From the NCBI GenBank assembly GCA_963835165.1, contig CAWIGD010000022.1, forward strand, positions 174,676 through 238,675: a stretch of 64,000 bases of DNA, written 5' to 3'. A program made the position numbers and the translations under genes. Positions 37,601 through 45,964 of this stretch are shown in pieces (the stretch's first letter is position 1; every line of letters begins with the position of its first letter). The DNA is from VAZQ01 sp963835165. GTDB lineage: Bacteria > Pseudomonadota > Alphaproteobacteria > Rhizobiales > Xanthobacteraceae. The notes beneath the pieces are model-generated. The model saw only the letters and a program-made list of their open reading frames with translations. It was not told where the DNA came from and ran no database searches.

Positions 37601-38167
37601 CAATCCGGTCACATCAAGGAAGTTGGTTTCGAACTCTACCAGCAGATGCTCGAGGAAGCGGTCGCGAGCCTCAAGGCCGGCATCACCGCGCCAGTCGCCG
37701 ACAAGTGGTCGCCGCAGATCACCATCGGAACGCCGGTGATGATCCCCGAGGACTATGTAGCCGATCTGCCAGTGCGCCTTGGGCTTTATCGCCGTCTTGC
37801 CGAAATCGAGGACGAACGCGAGATCGAGGCCTTTGGTGCCGAAATGGTCGACCGTTTTGGCCCGTTGCCCGAGGAGGTCGAGCACCTCCTGCAGATCGTT
37901 GCGATCAAGTCGCTTTGCCGGCAAGCCAATGTGGAGAAGATCGAGACCGGACCGAAGGGGGCGGTGGTGTCGTTCCGCGACAATATCTTCGCCAATCCCG
38001 ACCGGCTCGTGGCCTTCATCCGCGACCAGGGCTCGGCAGCCCGCGTGCGGCCCGACATGAAAGTTGTATTCTTCGACGAGTGGGAAGATCCAAAGGCGCG
38101 GCTGCGCGGCACCACGGCCATCCTGCGCAGCTTGGTGACGCTTGCGCAACCGGCAAAGGCCGCCTGA
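34658..38167 (+). CDS. mfd: Transcription-repair coupling factor
   Basis: A 1169-residue Mfd, which displaces stalled RNA polymerase and recruits UvrA. The domains run in order. First comes a UvrB-like N-terminus (DFVARQALSVTPGNML, YAVRGGIIDLYPPG), then the RNA polymerase-interacting domain (GDLVVHVDHGIGRFVGLRAIE). The RecG-like translocase follows with Walker A CGDVGFGKTEVALR, DEEQ box, TATPIPRTLQLALSG, QLRGRVGRS and the TRG region, and the D7 domain is C-terminal. The ATG at 34658 is selected from family length; the frame is open further upstream through sdhE. Confidence 0.96.
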   Translation: MARTPAELLVPGRPLTLAGVADGAEGLVVSDLARAVAARGDAPATSLVVVCRDGPRMAALARALGFFAPDLVIDQFPAWDCQPYDRVSPHAGFVAQRMTVLSRLVRVRGRGRPSLLLTTVNAMLQRVPARDFVARQALSVTPGNMLAMDGITGWLELNGFVRASTVREPGDYAVRGGIIDLYPPGMAEPVRLDFFGDTLETIRSFDPESQRTTDQLRALDLVPVAEFQLTTETIRRFRLGYVEAFGAPAPDDLLYHAVSEGRRHPGMEHWLPLFHDRLDTLLDYVPGSPVVLEPLAEDAARERLGQIKDYFDARQHALTQRGSGPPYKPLAPDRLYLGQAEWRERLGSVATALLTPFAVPEGQGPVIDAGTKQGRNFAGERAEAGGNVFEAVTRHVTALQAGGKRVIIALWSEGARERMSHVLADHALANLTPVGSWQETLTLPKPQVALAVLGLESGFETLEAAVIGEQDILGDRLVRPRRGSHRAENFIAEVTSLAAGDLVVHVDHGIGRFVGLRAIEAAGAPHDCLEIHYAGGDKLFLPVENIELLSRYGSEETHVDLDRLGGGAWQARKARMKSRIREIANELIKIAAERQLREAPRLSVEHGAYDEFCAGFPYEETDDQQAAIDVVLGELASGRPMDRLICGDVGFGKTEVALRAAFVAAMSGKQVAVIVPTTLLARQHTKTFAERFHGFPVKIAQASRLVTGKDLARVKKGIAEGDVDIVVGTHALLGKTIKFKDLGLLIVDEEQHFGVAHKERLKQFRAEVHVITLTATPIPRTLQLALSGVRDLSIIASPPIDRLAVRTFVAPFDPLIVREALLRERYRGGQAFYVCPRIEDLAGAKDFLDKQVPEMRVAVAHGQMPSTVLEDIMSAFYDGKYDMLLSTTIIESGLDIPTANTLIVHRADRFGLSQLYQLRGRVGRSKVRAYSLFTLPAVGKITPQAERRLTVLQSLDTLGAGFQLASHDLDIRGAGNLLGEEQSGHIKEVGFELYQQMLEEAVASLKAGITAPVADKWSPQITIGTPVMIPEDYVADLPVRLGLYRRLAEIEDEREIEAFGAEMVDRFGPLPEEVEHLLQIVAIKSLCRQANVEKIETGPKGAVVSFRDNIFANPDRLVAFIRDQGSAARVRPDMKVVFFDEWEDPKARLRGTTAILRSLVTLAQPAKAA

Positions 38168-38177
38168 AGGCAGGACA

Positions 38178-38813
38178 ATGCCTGTGGATCACGCGGCACG
38201 GCTGCGCTCGGTGCCATCGCTCTTGATGGATCGGTGGCGTGCTGTTACGGCCGCCGCGGCATCCATACTGCTGTTTGCCGTGCCCGCTTTGGCCCATACC
38301 GGCAGCAGCGCCGGCGGTTTCGTCGGCGGCTTCGCCCATCCGCTGTTCGGGCCGGACCATGTGGTCGCGATGGTGGCGGTCGGCCTATGGGGCGCCTTCC
38401 TCGGACCGCCCGCGATCTGGCTTCTACCAATCCTGTTTCCGCTGGTGATGGCGTTCGGGGGCGTGGTTGGGATTCTCGGCGTCCCGCTGCCAGGTGTCGA
38501 GACTGCCATCGCCGTGTCCGCTGTCGTGCTCGGCTCGATGGTGGCACTGGCGGCACGGCCGCCGCTGTGGATCGCGGCGCTGCTCGTCGGCGTTTTCGCG
38601 ATCTTCCATGGCCATGCCCACGGCACCGAACTCCCCCCGGGAGCCGACATCGTCGCGTATTCCGTCGGTTTCGTGGTTGCAACGGGATTGCTCCACCTCA
38701 CCGGTGTCGCCGTTGGTCTGCTTGCGCGGTGGCGCGCCGGCCGCATCGCCGTGCGCACGGCCGGCGGTGCCATCGCGCTGGCCGGCGTGGCCTTCCTGAG
38801 CGGGTTGGGATGA
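38178..38813 (+). CDS. hupE: HupE/UreJ-family metal permease
   Basis: A 211-residue membrane protein with a cleavable or first-helix leader (AASILLFAVPALAHTG) and the HupE/UreJ metal-binding signatures HPLFGPDHVVAM and FAIFHGHAHGTELPPG. The family imports nickel (or cobalt) for hydrogenase or urease maturation. The ATG at 38178 has an AAGGCAGGA site; the next ATG is 38226. Its last codons overlap the next gene by ATGA. No urease or true [NiFe] hydrogenase genes are near; the hyf-like complex 30 kb away lacks nickel ligands. Confidence 0.85.
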   Translation: MPVDHAARLRSVPSLLMDRWRAVTAAAASILLFAVPALAHTGSSAGGFVGGFAHPLFGPDHVVAMVAVGLWGAFLGPPAIWLLPILFPLVMAFGGVVGILGVPLPGVETAIAVSAVVLGSMVALAARPPLWIAALLVGVFAIFHGHAHGTELPPGADIVAYSVGFVVATGLLHLTGVAVGLLARWRAGRIAVRTAGGAIALAGVAFLSGLG

Positions 38814-39343
38814 ACGGCTTTGTCGCCGGATTATTGCACCCGCTGGCACTGCCCGCTCACGTGCTCGCGTTGCTGGCTCTGGGCCTTCTCATCGGCCGGC
38901 AAACGGCGCGCCGGCGGATTGTGTCTTTGGCCGCGTTCGTCATCGGGGTGGCCGCAGGCCTGACGGCGATCGCGTCCGGGGTCGGACAGACCTCCGCCGC
39001 CGACGTCCTCCTTGCCGGCGCATTCGCGAACGGAGCCTTGGTTGCAATGGACCGTCCGTTGCCGACACTCGCTTGCGCGCTGCTCGCTGCCATCGCCGGC
39101 GTCGCGCTGGGATTGGATTCCCCGCCGGAGGCGATTTCGATCGCGGTCGCGACCGCGATGCTGCTCGGCACCGGACTGGGCGCCAGTCTCGCGCTCGCAG
39201 TCATCGTGGCCGGAACGAGCTATACCGCCAGCGTGGGCGATTGGAACTGGTGCCGCCTCGGGGGCCGTATCCTGGGCTCGTGGATTGCCGCGAGCGCCGT
39301 TCTCGTGCTGGCATTGCGTTTCGCGCGTGGCCAATTGTTCTGA
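38810..39343 (+). CDS. Second HupE/UreJ-like membrane protein with degenerate metal motif
   Basis: A 177-residue hydrophobic protein coupled to the upstream hupE through an ATGA overlap. It shows HupE-like helix spacing and begins MNGFVAGLLHPLALPAHVLALLALG. The His-Pro of the HPxxGxDH signature is kept but Gly and Asp are missing (HPLALPAH), and the second His cluster is absent. It could be a partner half of a two-component permease that has lost its own metal site. Assignment to the family is by context plus the weak motif. Confidence 0.65.
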   Translation: MNGFVAGLLHPLALPAHVLALLALGLLIGRQTARRRIVSLAAFVIGVAAGLTAIASGVGQTSAADVLLAGAFANGALVAMDRPLPTLACALLAAIAGVALGLDSPPEAISIAVATAMLLGTGLGASLALAVIVAGTSYTASVGDWNWCRLGGRILGSWIAASAVLVLALRFARGQLF

Positions 39344-39406
39344 CCGATGGCGTCTTGTGATGAACGGGAGTCGGCCCGCCGAACGAGCCCACCAGCGCTT
39401 CCACCC

Positions 39407-40069
39407 TTATTCCGCGGCCTCGCCTTTGCCGTACTCATTCGCCGCGCGTTCGATCGCCTGCGCGAGATGTTCGGGCGCCTGCGCGCCCTGCACCGCCAAC
39501 CGGCCACCGAAGATGAAGCATGGCACGCCGTCGATGCCGGCGTCCTTGGCGGAATTGGCGTCGCGCTCCACGCGCTCTTCGTCGTCGTCGGCCGTGAGGC
39601 GCCGGCGTACCTGACCGGCATCGAGCCCGCATTGAGCCGCCGCCTGAATCAACACTTCGGGATCGGTGAGATCGCCGCCTTCGGTGAAATAGAGGTCCAT
39701 CAGGCGCTGCTTCATGCGCGCCGCATTGCCGATTTCATCGGCCCAATAAATCAGGCGATGGCAATCGAGCGTGTTGGGCTGGCGCTTGATGCGGTCGAGC
39801 GCGTAGGTCAGCCCCTCGGCGGCGGCGGCTTGAGCGACGCGTTGCGCGATGTCTCGATAGCGTTCGGGCGAGCCAAACTTGGTGGTGAGATACTCCTCGC
39901 GGCTGATACCCGCGCGCGGTACCCACGGATTGAGAAAATACGGGCGAAAGCGCACCACGACTGCGACGTCGGGCAAAAGCGCGATCGCCTTTTCCAACCG
40001 GCGCTTGCCGATGAAGCACCAGGGACAAACGACGTCGGACACCATGTCGATCGGCAGAGCTGAATTCAT
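39407..40069 (-). CDS. DsbA-family oxidoreductase (FrnE-like)
   Basis: A 220-residue thioredoxin-fold protein of the 2-hydroxychromene-2-carboxylate isomerase/FrnE group. The active site is CPWC at residues 15-18 (SDVVCPWCFIGKRRLEKA) and the cis-Pro loop is GIDGVPCFIFGG. No signal peptide, so probably cytoplasmic. The ATG at 40069 is preferred, with AGGAACC upstream; the frame opens 18 codons earlier. Probably a dithiol oxidoreductase or isomerase; the substrate is unknown. Confidence 0.85.
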   Translation of the reverse strand: MNSALPIDMVSDVVCPWCFIGKRRLEKAIALLPDVAVVVRFRPYFLNPWVPRAGISREEYLTTKFGSPERYRDIAQRVAQAAAAEGLTYALDRIKRQPNTLDCHRLIYWADEIGNAARMKQRLMDLYFTEGGDLTDPEVLIQAAAQCGLDAGQVRRRLTADDDEERVERDANSAKDAGIDGVPCFIFGGRLAVQGAQAPEHLAQAIERAANEYGKGEAAE

Positions 40070-40109
40070 GGCAGGTTCCTCTCGCGAGCCTGCCAGACTA
40101 TGCCCGCTG

Positions 40110-41369
40110 CTACTCGGCGGCAACCTGGGAACTGGCGCCTATCCGCGCCACCAACGTGTTGAGATTGTCGGTGGGCTTAAGAGCGGCGAGGGTGATCGTC
40201 GGCTTGATGGTGTGGCGGTCACGATCGGATGAAACCATGGTCCGCATCAACACGCTTGCCATACGGCGCGCAACCACATGCGCGCTGCGCAGGTCGGTCT
40301 CGGTGAAGGCCGCGAGGATCGATCCGTCCTTCTCACGGCAAGCGAAATCGACCTTGCGCAAAAGGCGGCTGAACAGCCGCGCGGCATCGACTTGGGCGCG
40401 GTAGTCAAAGGCACCCTCGAAAGTGAAGCGCGCAACCGACAGCGCTTTGCCGGTCTGCTCCATCGCTTGCACGGCGCCATCGAGGTCGCGCCAGAACGCC
40501 GCCGCGTTGAGCAAGCCGGTATCGGGATCGGTCACGCCCTCGGTCTCGAGCGATTTCAGCACGCGCTTGAGCTGACTCTCGAACGCCTGCAGGCGCACGA
40601 ACGGAAGCATTCGCTCGACCAAGCGCACAGGATCGGAATCGACCCGGATCAGATTGGGCAGCCGTTCGTCATCCACGGCGGCATTGTCCAGCACCCCGAT
40701 CGGAAGGTCGCGAAACCGGACGTCCTCGGCGAGTAAGGTCAACAGTCCTGCGACCACGCGCGGACCCAGCCCTTCGCCGATCAGCACGCCGTCGACGTCT
40801 CGAGCATTGAGATAGCGCGCCGCTGTGTCCTTGCTCAGCACCCCGATCAGGCCAACCCGCTCGCCGATCGCCCGTGAAAGCGCGGGATAGAGGCCGCCGC
40901 GTCCGACGCAGAGCACGGTTGCATCCTCGAGCAGATCAGGCGGAACGAATGCCGGGACTCCCTTCTTCGCGCCCGCACTGTGCGCTTGGCGCAAGACCGT
41001 GGCATGCAGCGTGCGTATCCGCAGTGCCGAACGCAGACGAGCAATCAGCCGGTCGGTGGAATCGTCCATTCCGATCGCCAGCGCGCTCGGTATCGCGGGG
41101 GCGTAGTCACGCTCCACCAGCGCTATCACAGGCGTGACCGGCCCACCGCGCGTCTCGATGCACTGGATCACCGCGTGCACATCCAGGGGAGACGGGTTGC
41201 CCTCCGGATCCGCGATGGCAATCGCCACCGGCTGGACCTCGGCAATCGCTGCGGGGGCATCGGCCCAGCGTGTTTCGACGGTGGGAAAGGCGCCGGCCTT
41301 GCCGAGCACATCGATCAAATCGGCCGCCGAGCTTTCGGCGACCACCACCATCGGACCTAAGAGCGCCAT
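40110..41369 (-). CDS. Receiver-like/degenerate GGDEF protein
   Basis: A 419-residue cytoplasmic protein. The N-terminal about 260 residues look like two decayed receiver-type domains (VVVAESSAADLIDVLG; VLCVGRGGLYPALSRAIGE). The C-terminal part has a GGDEF-domain layout (VTDPDTGLLNAAAFWRDLDGAV), but the signature position reads REKDGSILAAF rather than GGDEF, so cyclase activity is not expected. It may bind a nucleotide or act as a scaffold. Located between the DsbA-like gene and the binding-protein gene. Confidence 0.65.
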   Translation of the reverse strand: MALLGPMVVVAESSAADLIDVLGKAGAFPTVETRWADAPAAIAEVQPVAIAIADPEGNPSPLDVHAVIQCIETRGGPVTPVIALVERDYAPAIPSALAIGMDDSTDRLIARLRSALRIRTLHATVLRQAHSAGAKKGVPAFVPPDLLEDATVLCVGRGGLYPALSRAIGERVGLIGVLSKDTAARYLNARDVDGVLIGEGLGPRVVAGLLTLLAEDVRFRDLPIGVLDNAAVDDERLPNLIRVDSDPVRLVERMLPFVRLQAFESQLKRVLKSLETEGVTDPDTGLLNAAAFWRDLDGAVQAMEQTGKALSVARFTFEGAFDYRAQVDAARLFSRLLRKVDFACREKDGSILAAFTETDLRSAHVVARRMASVLMRTMVSSDRDRHTIKPTITLAALKPTDNLNTLVARIGASSQVAAE

Positions 41370-41579
41370 GACGCGAGCCGGTTGTGCGGGACGGACCCAT
41401 CATCTTAGGTGACGGCTATTAATGGCTCGTCAACAAAACAAGGACGTCCCGCCTGCACGGACAAGCCTACTCAGCCCCTGGGTTCGATGTCCGCCGCAGC
41501 CACGGCGACCGAAGGCTCCCGCGGGCCCAAGATACTGGCTGTGCATCGCAGCGTGGCACCCAGATCAGGAGCAGGGATG

Positions 41580-43397
41580 TCATGGGGCTTTCGGCTCACG
41601 CCACCACGTTTCGGGAAGATAGCCGTAGAGCGAAGTGGTTGCAGGCCGCCCGATCGTATCCCAACGTGCGACCCACTGGGCCGGCAGGTGAAACAATGGA
41701 ATGACGTAGAAGCCGGAGATCAGAACGCGATCTAGCGCGCGCACTGCGGCGACGAAATCTTCGCGGCTTTCCGCCTTGAGGAGCGCTGCGATCATCGCAT
41801 CCACGGCGGGGCTCTTGACTCCCATATAGTTGCGGGTGCCGGGCTGGCCGGCGGCAACCGATCCCCAATAGAAGGCTTGCTCGTTGCCGGGTGAAAGCGA
41901 TTGGTCCCAGCGGTTCTCAATCATGTCGAAGTCATAGGCGAGGCGCCGACCTTCGTATTGAACCGCGTCGACGACGCGCACGCGCGCGGCAATCCCGGCC
42001 CGCTTCAGGCTCTGCGAAAACAACAGTGCAAGACGCTCTTCATCGCGCGACGTGACCATGATCTCGAATGTAAACGGCCGGCCGCTCGCGCGTTCGACGA
42101 GTTCGGTACCGCGCAATTCGAAGCCTGCAGCTGCGAACAGCTCGAGCGCCCGTTTGAGCGTGCGTCGATCTCGTCCGGAGCCGTCGCTGGCTGGGGGCGA
42201 CCAGGTGCCGTCGAGCACGTCGGCGCGGACTGCGTCAGGGAACGGCGCAAGCAGCGCTCGCTCGCGTTCATCGGCCGGCCGGCCGCGTGACGATAGCTCC
42301 GAGCCATCGAAATAGCCTGCGGTGCGCCGGTAGAGATCAAAGAAGTAGCTGTGGTTGATCCACTCGAAATCGAACAGCAGCGAGATCGCTTCGCGCACGC
42401 GTATGTCGGAGAAAATCGCACGGCGCGTGTTGAATACGAAGAAGGTGCTTGTCTTCGGCATTCCGCTCGGCAGCGCCTCCTTGATTACGCGCCCGTCGCG
42501 GGCAGCAGGAAAATCGTACGCCACCTGCCAGCGTCCCGGGTCTTGTTCATTGCGTATGTCGTAGAGGCCGCGCTTGAACGCCTCGAGATGCGAATTGGCC
42601 TCGCGGTAATAGTCGAAGCGGATCTCGTCGAAGTTCCAGAGGCCGCGATTGATCGGAAGGTCACGCCCCCAATAGTTCGGATCGCGTTTGAGGGTCACGC
42701 TTTTGCCGGGGTCGACTTGGCTGACGACATAAGGACCGCTGCCCAGCGGCGTCTGGAACGAGGTCTCCTCGAAGGTCGCGGGGTTGACCGCGTGCCGCGC
42801 CAATACCGGCATCAGTCCGAGGATGAGCGGCAACTCGCGATCATCGCTGCTCGACAGGTCGAAGCGGACTGCGCTGTCCCCGATCACTTCGGCCTTGGTA
42901 ACCTTCGCGTAGTAGGTGCGGTGATTCGGGCGGCCCTTGTCGCGTAGCAATTGCCACGAGAACAGGACATCTTCGGCGGTGACCGGCTTCCCGTCGGAGA
43001 ATTTCGCCGCCGGGTCGAGATGGAACGTGACGAAGCTGCGTTGCGGGTCGGTCTCTACTTTGCTGGCGAGCAACCCATAAAGCGTGAACGGCTCGTCGTA
43101 GCCCCGGGCCATCAGGCTTTCGACCACGTAACCGCGGATCGACTGCGGCGCGATCCCCCGCACGATGAAAGGATTGAGGCTGTCGAAGGTCCCAAGCACG
43201 CCCTGGACGAGGCGTCCGCCCTTCGGTGCGGCCGGGTCAGCATAGGAGAGGCGCGTGAAATTCTCGGGTAATTTTGGTTCGCCATGCATCGCGAGCGCAT
43301 GCCGCGCCTCGGACGCTTGCGCAGGCGCCGAGTGAATCCAGCCGTTGCAAACCATCAGGCCCACAAGCAGAACCCGCCAACCCGGACAGCTTCGCAT
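41580..43397 (-). CDS. Family 5 extracellular solute-binding protein (YejA-like)
   Basis: A 605-residue periplasmic peptide/oligopeptide binding protein from the ATG at 43397; the frame extends 60 codons upstream without a signal. The signal peptide is WRVLLVGLMVCNGWIHSAPAQA. Typical family 5 segments include GTFDSLNPFIVRG, FSDGKPVTAEDVLFSWQ, GSGPYVVSQVDPGKSVTLKRDPNYWG and the C-terminal FYWGSVAAGQPGTRNYMG. Members with this architecture feed YejABEF-type peptide importers, but no permease or ATPase genes lie nearby, so the transporter partners are elsewhere. Confidence 0.85.
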   Translation of the reverse strand: MRSCPGWRVLLVGLMVCNGWIHSAPAQASEARHALAMHGEPKLPENFTRLSYADPAAPKGGRLVQGVLGTFDSLNPFIVRGIAPQSIRGYVVESLMARGYDEPFTLYGLLASKVETDPQRSFVTFHLDPAAKFSDGKPVTAEDVLFSWQLLRDKGRPNHRTYYAKVTKAEVIGDSAVRFDLSSSDDRELPLILGLMPVLARHAVNPATFEETSFQTPLGSGPYVVSQVDPGKSVTLKRDPNYWGRDLPINRGLWNFDEIRFDYYREANSHLEAFKRGLYDIRNEQDPGRWQVAYDFPAARDGRVIKEALPSGMPKTSTFFVFNTRRAIFSDIRVREAISLLFDFEWINHSYFFDLYRRTAGYFDGSELSSRGRPADERERALLAPFPDAVRADVLDGTWSPPASDGSGRDRRTLKRALELFAAAGFELRGTELVERASGRPFTFEIMVTSRDEERLALLFSQSLKRAGIAARVRVVDAVQYEGRRLAYDFDMIENRWDQSLSPGNEQAFYWGSVAAGQPGTRNYMGVKSPAVDAMIAALLKAESREDFVAAVRALDRVLISGFYVIPLFHLPAQWVARWDTIGRPATTSLYGYLPETWWREPKAP

Positions 43398-43738
43398 CAG
43401 CCGACCGATGGCCAGGTGAGATCGAACTCGAATGAAAACACGCACGGGCACCCCGGCGATGCGACGTGACACCTTGAAGTCGCAACAGCTATTTCGACCG
43501 GATCGGAACACGCTGGCTGAGGCCGTTTGAGGGTGCGCGAAAGGGCGGCCGCCGGCCGCATATCGCCGCAATTTCATCCTACAACGCGGCGGCGTTATGG
43601 CTCGTGCGGGCGAATTGGGCTGTCAGGCGGTGGCGCGCGTCACGCTCCTGCCGCATTTGGTGCCGACACCACCCGCGGAGTATGGGGCAACCGTTCGGGC
43701 GCGGGCGCTAGCAGAACGGTAAGCAAGAGGATCTTTCG
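43398..43738. other. Intergenic region upstream of the ialB pair
   Basis: About 340 bases between the divergent binding-protein gene and the first ialB-like gene. It includes the possible N-terminal extension of the former. Apart from the AAGAGGA ribosome site at about 43725-43731 nothing recognisable is seen. Confidence 0.4.
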
Positions 43739-44524
43739 ATGGATCATCGGTTGGTTATTGCGCCGGCCCGGCCGGCCGCACGCGCGTTCGCCATCGCCGC
43801 GGCGACGACCATGTTCACGTCATTGATTGGCTCCGGCGCCCTGGCCCAGGCCCCCCCCGCACCGCCCGCACCTCCGGCTCCTGCCGCGCCAAAAGCGGCG
43901 GCGCCCAAGGCGGCGCCCAAGGCGGCGCCTGCGCAGAAACCGGCCGAGGCTCCGGCGCCGCAAGGGCAGCCGCAGGCGCAGGCCGGCGATCAACCTCAGC
44001 TCATTTTTTCGCCCTGGACGAAGTTCTGCCTGAAGGGCCAAGAGGCGAACGCCAAGCAGGTTTGCTTCACCGGCAAGGACGGACGGGTCGAATCGGGCAT
44101 GCCCGTGGTCGCGGCGGTGCTGATCGAGCCGGAAAATGACCCGAAAAAGGTTCTTCGCGTTACCTTGCCCTTGGGAATGTCGATCCAGCCGGGCACCCGC
44201 GTGATCGTCGACAACGGCCAGCCGATGACAGGACCCTACGTCATTTGCTTCAACAACGGCTGCATGGCCGATTACGAAGCGAGTGGCGAGTTGATCGGCA
44301 AGTTGAAGAAAGGGCAGGGCCTCGTCATCCAAGGCATCAACGGCGCTGGCCAGCCCATCAGCCTGGTGGTTCCCCTCACGGATTTCGCCAAGGCCTATGA
44401 CGGTCCACCGACTGATCCCAAGAAATTCGAGGAACAGCAGAAGCAGTTGCAGGACGAGCTTCAGAAGCGTGCCGAGGACGCGCGCAAGAAGCTTGAGGGC
44501 CAGCAAGCAGCTCCGACGCGATAA
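43739..44524 (+). CDS. Invasion-associated locus B (IalB) family protein, first copy
   Basis: A 261-residue exported protein with a signal (SLIGSGALAQA), an Ala/Pro/Lys-rich low-complexity linker (PAAPKAAAPKAAPKAAPAQ) and an IalB domain (IFSPWTKFCLKGQEANAKQVCFTGKDGR ... CFNNGCMADYEA) with its conserved Cys. It ends in a charged helical tail (FEEQQKQLQDELQKRAEDARKKLEG). IalB of Bartonella is tied to host-cell invasion; in rhizobia the role is unknown and probably envelope-related. A near-identical-architecture paralogue follows. Confidence 0.87.
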   Translation: MDHRLVIAPARPAARAFAIAAATTMFTSLIGSGALAQAPPAPPAPPAPAAPKAAAPKAAPKAAPAQKPAEAPAPQGQPQAQAGDQPQLIFSPWTKFCLKGQEANAKQVCFTGKDGRVESGMPVVAAVLIEPENDPKKVLRVTLPLGMSIQPGTRVIVDNGQPMTGPYVICFNNGCMADYEASGELIGKLKKGQGLVIQGINGAGQPISLVVPLTDFAKAYDGPPTDPKKFEEQQKQLQDELQKRAEDARKKLEGQQAAPTR

Positions 44525-44737
44525 CGGCCTCAACATTCAGATTGGGCCTGGGGTACCTTCCCCGCGCACCGGGTGCCTGCGCCCCTTCGCGTCGCTCGAC
44601 GAAACAGTCAACCAAAGGCCTTTGCCGCCGGCGAGGCAACCCATCCCGGCGCTCGATGCGGACCGCCCCGGGCGCGCTTCTTTTGGTCCGAACGGTGGGT
44701 ATTCTGGCACCCTCGCCGCGGCGTCGCCGAAAGCGCC

Positions 44738-45484
44738 ATGGGCAGTGAAATGAAAAATTCGAAATCATTAGCGGCACCGGTGCTCCGCCGGACATTTGTC
44801 GCGATAACCGCGGTAGGGCTTGCTGCGATCTTACCCGCGCCTTACGCCTCGGCGCAGCAACCCGTGCCCAAGGCGCAACCCAAGGCCCCGCCCAAGGCGC
44901 AGCCGAAAGCGCAAGAGAAGACGGCTCCCGCTACGGCCGACCAGCAGCCGCAACGAGAGCAACCACAACTCCTTTACGCTCCCTGGACCAAGGTCTGCCA
45001 GACCAGCCCGGCGCCTAACCCCAAGCAGGTCTGCTTCACTGGGAAAGGCGGGCGCTTGCAATCCGGCGAGCCGGTCGTCGGGGCGGTGGTGATTGCTCCC
45101 GAAGGTGAGGACAAAAAGGTTCTGCGCGTCACGGTGCCGCTCGGCGTAGCGCTTCAACCCGGGACGCGGGTCATGATCGACGAAGGCCAACCCATGGCCG
45201 GTCCATACGTGATGTGCGTACCTGGCGGTTGCATGGCCGACTACGAGGCCAGCGATGACCTGATTGGCGCGATGAAGAAGGGCCAGACCATGCATGTGCA
45301 AGGTATCAACGATACTGGCCAGCCCATCAGCATTCCGCTGCCGCTTGCCGATTTCGCCAAGGCATTTGACGGACCGCCGACCGATCCCAAGACCGTCGCG
45401 GAACAGCAGAAGCAGCTGCAAGATGAACTGCAGAAGCGCGCCGAGGATGCGCGCAAGAAGCTCGAAGGCACTGCACCGCGTTAA
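44738..45484 (+). CDS. Invasion-associated locus B (IalB) family protein, second copy
   Basis: A 248-residue tandem paralogue of the preceding gene, with a signal peptide (APYASAQQ), a shorter Pro/Lys/Gln-rich linker, and the IalB domain (LYAPWTKVCQTSPAPNPKQVCFTG ... CVPGGCMADYEASDDL). The same C-terminal charged helix, QKQLQDELQKRAEDARKKLEG, is nearly unchanged. A start at 44750 (MKNSK) is equally possible. The linkers differ far more than the domains, as expected for duplicated secreted proteins. Confidence 0.85.
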   Translation: MGSEMKNSKSLAAPVLRRTFVAITAVGLAAILPAPYASAQQPVPKAQPKAPPKAQPKAQEKTAPATADQQPQREQPQLLYAPWTKVCQTSPAPNPKQVCFTGKGGRLQSGEPVVGAVVIAPEGEDKKVLRVTVPLGVALQPGTRVMIDEGQPMAGPYVMCVPGGCMADYEASDDLIGAMKKGQTMHVQGINDTGQPISIPLPLADFAKAFDGPPTDPKTVAEQQKQLQDELQKRAEDARKKLEGTAPR

Positions 45485-45588
45485 CCGCTGGATTGGCAGC
45501 TGCGGCGGACGTTGCATTCGCCACTTTTTTCATGCGCGGGTCACGAGTGATACCGAATGAAAACAGTCGTCAGAAAATCAGAAGCCTT

Positions 45589-45921
45589 TCAGTTCAGCAG
45601 TGAATTGCGCGGCCGGTAGCTTCCTTTCTCATCCTGCTCGAACACCTCGGCGACCTGTGGATGGCGTACCGGTTCGCCGGATGTGTCGGGCAAGAGGTTC
45701 TGTTCGGAGACGTAAGCGATGTATTCGCTCTCCGCATTCTCTGCGAACAGGTGATAGAACGGCTGATCCTTGTGCGGACGAACCTCCGCCGGGATCGACT
45801 GGTACCACTCCTCAGTGTTGTTGAATTCCGGATCGATATCGAACACCACGCCTCGAAACGGAAACAGGCGGTGACGAACCACCTGACCGATCTTGAACTT
45901 GGCGTTGCGCATCTTGCTCAT
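45589..45921 (-). CDS. hspQ: Heat shock protein HspQ
   Basis: A 110-residue HspQ, a small factor that in enterobacteria acts as a Lon specificity factor. The typical core AKFKIGQVVRHRLFPFRGVVFDIDP, then PFYHLFAENAESEYIAYVSEQNLLPD, is intact. The ATG at 45921 is chosen from family length; the open frame runs 52 codons further upstream into the end of mcl. Follows mcl on the same strand. Confidence 0.9.
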   Translation of the reverse strand: MSKMRNAKFKIGQVVRHRLFPFRGVVFDIDPEFNNTEEWYQSIPAEVRPHKDQPFYHLFAENAESEYIAYVSEQNLLPDTSGEPVRHPQVAEVFEQDEKGSYRPRNSLLN

Positions 45922-45964
45922 GCTCAGACCGACATAGTCCAGGATCGCGGCATACGCCAGAGGG

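Noticed and set aside
35252..38149. 965-codon open frame on the minus strand
   Set aside because: It lies fully opposite mfd, whose motifs are unmistakable. Long antisense frames are expected in GC-rich genes, and the translation has no domains.
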